DNA from: Mucilaginibacter sp. SG564 | GTDB taxonomy: Bacteria > Bacteroidota > Bacteroidia > Sphingobacteriales > Sphingobacteriaceae | Reading direction: 5' to 3' | Length of the DNA: 64,000 nt | NCBI RefSeq assembly: GCF_013149275.1 | Contig: NZ_JABGNA010000011.1 | Coordinates: 150,415-214,414, forward strand | In this document: piece after piece, positions 62,621-64,000 of the stretch | How the letters are laid out: every line of letters begins with the position of its first letter | Numbering within the stretch: position 1 is the stretch's first letter | Program-made: the position numbers and the translations under genes | The notes under the pieces: generated by a model | Told to the model about the DNA's origin: nothing | Database searches by the model: none | The model's input: the letters and a program-made list of their open reading frames with translations, nothing else

Positions 62621-62952
62621 ATATTTTATAGTTAAAATCAGGGCAGCGCATCATCTATCGCATAACCGTGTTTCCCCGAAATTTATTAGCCGTCTGGTTT
62701 AATTGGTATTTACAGAACAATTCAAAAGTAAGGCCCTGCACCAACGTTTATAATAGGCAAAACATTTTTTTTAATGGATTATTCAACTAAAAATAAAGCG
62801 ATAAGTACAGGATATTGGCAAAATGCTGTCATGGGTATTCAATATGGCTTAAATGATTGTATTTGCAGATTGTTTTATCTATAATAGCGTTAGATATTAC
62901 ACACCGATCCGTTAATGATGTAATATTCCATTATAAACCAATTGTTACCTTC
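62621..62952. other. 332-base divergent promoter region
   Basis: Between the SDR gene (minus) and the AraC gene (plus). It holds the candidate -7 box for the fucose operon (62723-62730). A TTGTAT-N17-TATAAT pattern (62857-62885) lies ahead of the AraC gene; it looks like an E. coli-type promoter, a form that Bacteroidota normally do not use. Confidence 0.5.
62723..62730 (-). promoter_or_regulatory. Candidate Bacteroidota -7 promoter box of the fucose operon
   Basis: On the minus strand the sequence is TACTTTTG, an exact match to the Bacteroidota -7 consensus TAnnTTTG, 103 bases before the SDR start. A well-spaced -33 TTTG is not seen, as expected for an activator-dependent promoter. Confidence 0.45.
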
Positions 62953-63855
62953 ATGAATAGCACCTTAAAAAGACGGGATGGCTTTATAGGAGAAAAGATG
63001 TTGGCAATCCCCCAAAAAATACTGCGGGATGCGAAAGACAAAAACCCCGAGCTTTTCCGAATCTATATTACTTACATAGGCTATTTCCCCAAAGCAGCCG
63101 CGCATTACCGTGAGCGCAGGAAAGGCTGCGAGGATAATATACTGATCTATTGCCTGCAGGGCAAAGGGCATTATATACTGGATAATAAACGCTATGAGGT
63201 AACATCAAACCAGTTTATCATTATACCGGCTACAGATCAATACATCCGCTATTGGGCCGATAAGGATGATCCCTGGACAATTTACTGGGTACATTATACC
63301 GGTGAAAATATCCGGGCCCTCAACCAGTCGCTCAATCTATATAGCAACAAAGGCCCCATACCCATACCTTTTAATGAAAAGGCCATAGAAATATGGCAAA
63401 ATATTTATCAAACCCTGGAAATGGGCTACAGTATCGAGAACCTGTGTAACGCCGCTTTTTGCCTGCACCATTTGGTAGCCACGTTTCTGTTTCCGCAGCG
63501 GCATGTGCAACATGATAAAGAGAACGATGGTGATATGATCACTAAAACCATTAACCATATGCGTGGTAATATCAATCAAAAACTTACGGTAGAAGATATG
63601 GCCATCAGGCATAGCTTATCGGTATCGCATTTTTCCAACATCTTCCGAAAGGCAACAGGTATGCCTCCTATTGATTATTTTATCCACCTGAAAATGCAAA
63701 AGGCCTGTCAGCTGCTTTATGCTCATGATGATAAAATAAAGGCCGTAGCTGCCGATCTTGGCTATGATGATCCTTATTACTTTTCACGGATATTTAAGAA
63801 GTATGTGGGATCTTCACCGGAAGCTTATCGGGTTACGGCGAAGAATACGGGGTGA
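62953..63855 (+). CDS. AraC family transcriptional regulator of the fucose locus
   Basis: This 300-aa regulator starts at MNSTLKRRDGFIGEKM (62953); the frame is open upstream but without conserved sequence. The N-terminal cupin-like sensor (about 20-150) contains ILIYCLQGKGHYILDNKRYEVTSNQFIIIPATDQY, typical of AraC_binding domains for sugars. The C-terminal double helix-turn-helix has LTVEDMAIRHSLSVSHFSNIFRKATGMPPIDYF and AADLGYDDPYYFSRIFKKYVGSSPEAYR. It diverges from the SDR-fuconate dehydratase-symporter-glycosidase operon and is the natural activator, with L-fucose or an early breakdown product as the likely inducer. Confidence 0.92.
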   Translation: MNSTLKRRDGFIGEKMLAIPQKILRDAKDKNPELFRIYITYIGYFPKAAAHYRERRKGCEDNILIYCLQGKGHYILDNKRYEVTSNQFIIIPATDQYIRYWADKDDPWTIYWVHYTGENIRALNQSLNLYSNKGPIPIPFNEKAIEIWQNIYQTLEMGYSIENLCNAAFCLHHLVATFLFPQRHVQHDKENDGDMITKTINHMRGNINQKLTVEDMAIRHSLSVSHFSNIFRKATGMPPIDYFIHLKMQKACQLLYAHDDKIKAVAADLGYDDPYYFSRIFKKYVGSSPEAYRVTAKNTG

Positions 63856-63905
63856 TAAGATGATAAAGGAGCAAGGATGAAAGGAACAAGGACAAGTCTC
63901 CTCCC

Positions 63906-63917
63906 GCGTCATTGCGA
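63906..63917. repeat. Fragment of a GTCATTGCGA repeat
   Basis: GCGTCATTGCGA matches the outer arm of the palindromes at 45238 and 37019. No second arm is seen before the window ends. The remaining 63856-64000 shows no gene. Confidence 0.5.
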
Positions 63918-64000
63918 TTTCTATGATAAAAGCAAATGATTTTGATAAGGTATTTGGTTTTTAATGACAGCAAAGATTCGGTGTATGATTTTGTTTCTTA

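Noticed and set aside
62857..62885. TTGTAT-N17-TATAAT as the AraC promoter
   Set aside because: The primary sigma factor of Bacteroidota prefers TTTG and TAnnTTTG. In AT-rich spacer an E. coli-like pattern arises easily, so I do not list it as a promoter.

Overview
The window looks like chromosome of a glycan-degrading member of the Bacteroidota, most probably family Sphingobacteriaceae (Mucilaginibacter/Pedobacter-like). The basis is three SusC/SusD pairs, a FecR/ECF-sigma trans-envelope system, lipoboxes of the SusD type, many secreted glycoside hydrolases, weak Shine-Dalgarno use, and palindromic intergenic repeats of the GTCATTGCGAG type. I saw no rRNA, tRNA, CRISPR array, phage or transposase gene.

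Layout. (1) 1-7.9 kb, minus strand: ECF sigma factor, FecR anti-sigma factor, SusC with an N-terminal STN signalling domain, SusD, terminator, and the start of a GH43 enzyme that runs off the left edge. (2) 8.1-13.4 kb: mismatch uracil-DNA glycosylase (mug), a papain-like peptidase, a large dehydrogenase/HEAT/cytochrome-c protein and an NlpC/P60 hydrolase. (3) 13.4-14.1 kb: a mosaic of palindromic repeats. (4) 14.1-24 kb, minus: SusC, SusD and two amidohydrolase-family proteins, one of which lacks the HxH metal motif. (5) 24.6-29 kb: an HtrA-like protease without signal peptide, then a Ku/LigD end-joining operon whose ligD is split by a frameshift at an A10 tract. (6) 29.3-38.3 kb: ROK regulator, SusC and SusD, a divergent GH29 fucosidase broken by a one-base frameshift, and a Tat-exported Gfo/Idh/MocA oxidoreductase. 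(7) 38.5-45 kb: MFS exporter with divergent HxlR regulator, AraC regulator, RibD-C/DHFR-like protein, class I aldolase, alpha/beta hydrolase and a Crp/Fnr regulator next to a perfect CRP-like palindrome. (8) 45.4-63.9 kb: an L-fucose/galactose locus.

The fucose locus reads as one catabolic unit under a divergent AraC regulator. Secreted GH95 (two), GH29, GH36, a clan GH-D enzyme and a double esterase would release L-fucose and galactose and strip esters. A lipoprotein mutarotase and a sodium:solute symporter would handle the freed sugar. An SDR that resembles human HSD17B14 (an L-fucose dehydrogenase) and an L-fuconate dehydratase would start non-phosphorylative breakdown. The locus has no SusC/SusD pair of its own.

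The least expected signals are intergenic. Two inverted copies of a ~140-bp element with CTTTTTAAACC ends bracket 38.6-43.7 kb. A second family with 14-bp AAAGTGGGTTTACA ends occurs twice. There is also a perfect 21-bp hairpin and a set of REP-like palindromes, one nested in another. Two genes, ligD and a GH29, each need a single base to restore the frame, so both sites should be checked in raw reads before being interpreted biologically.
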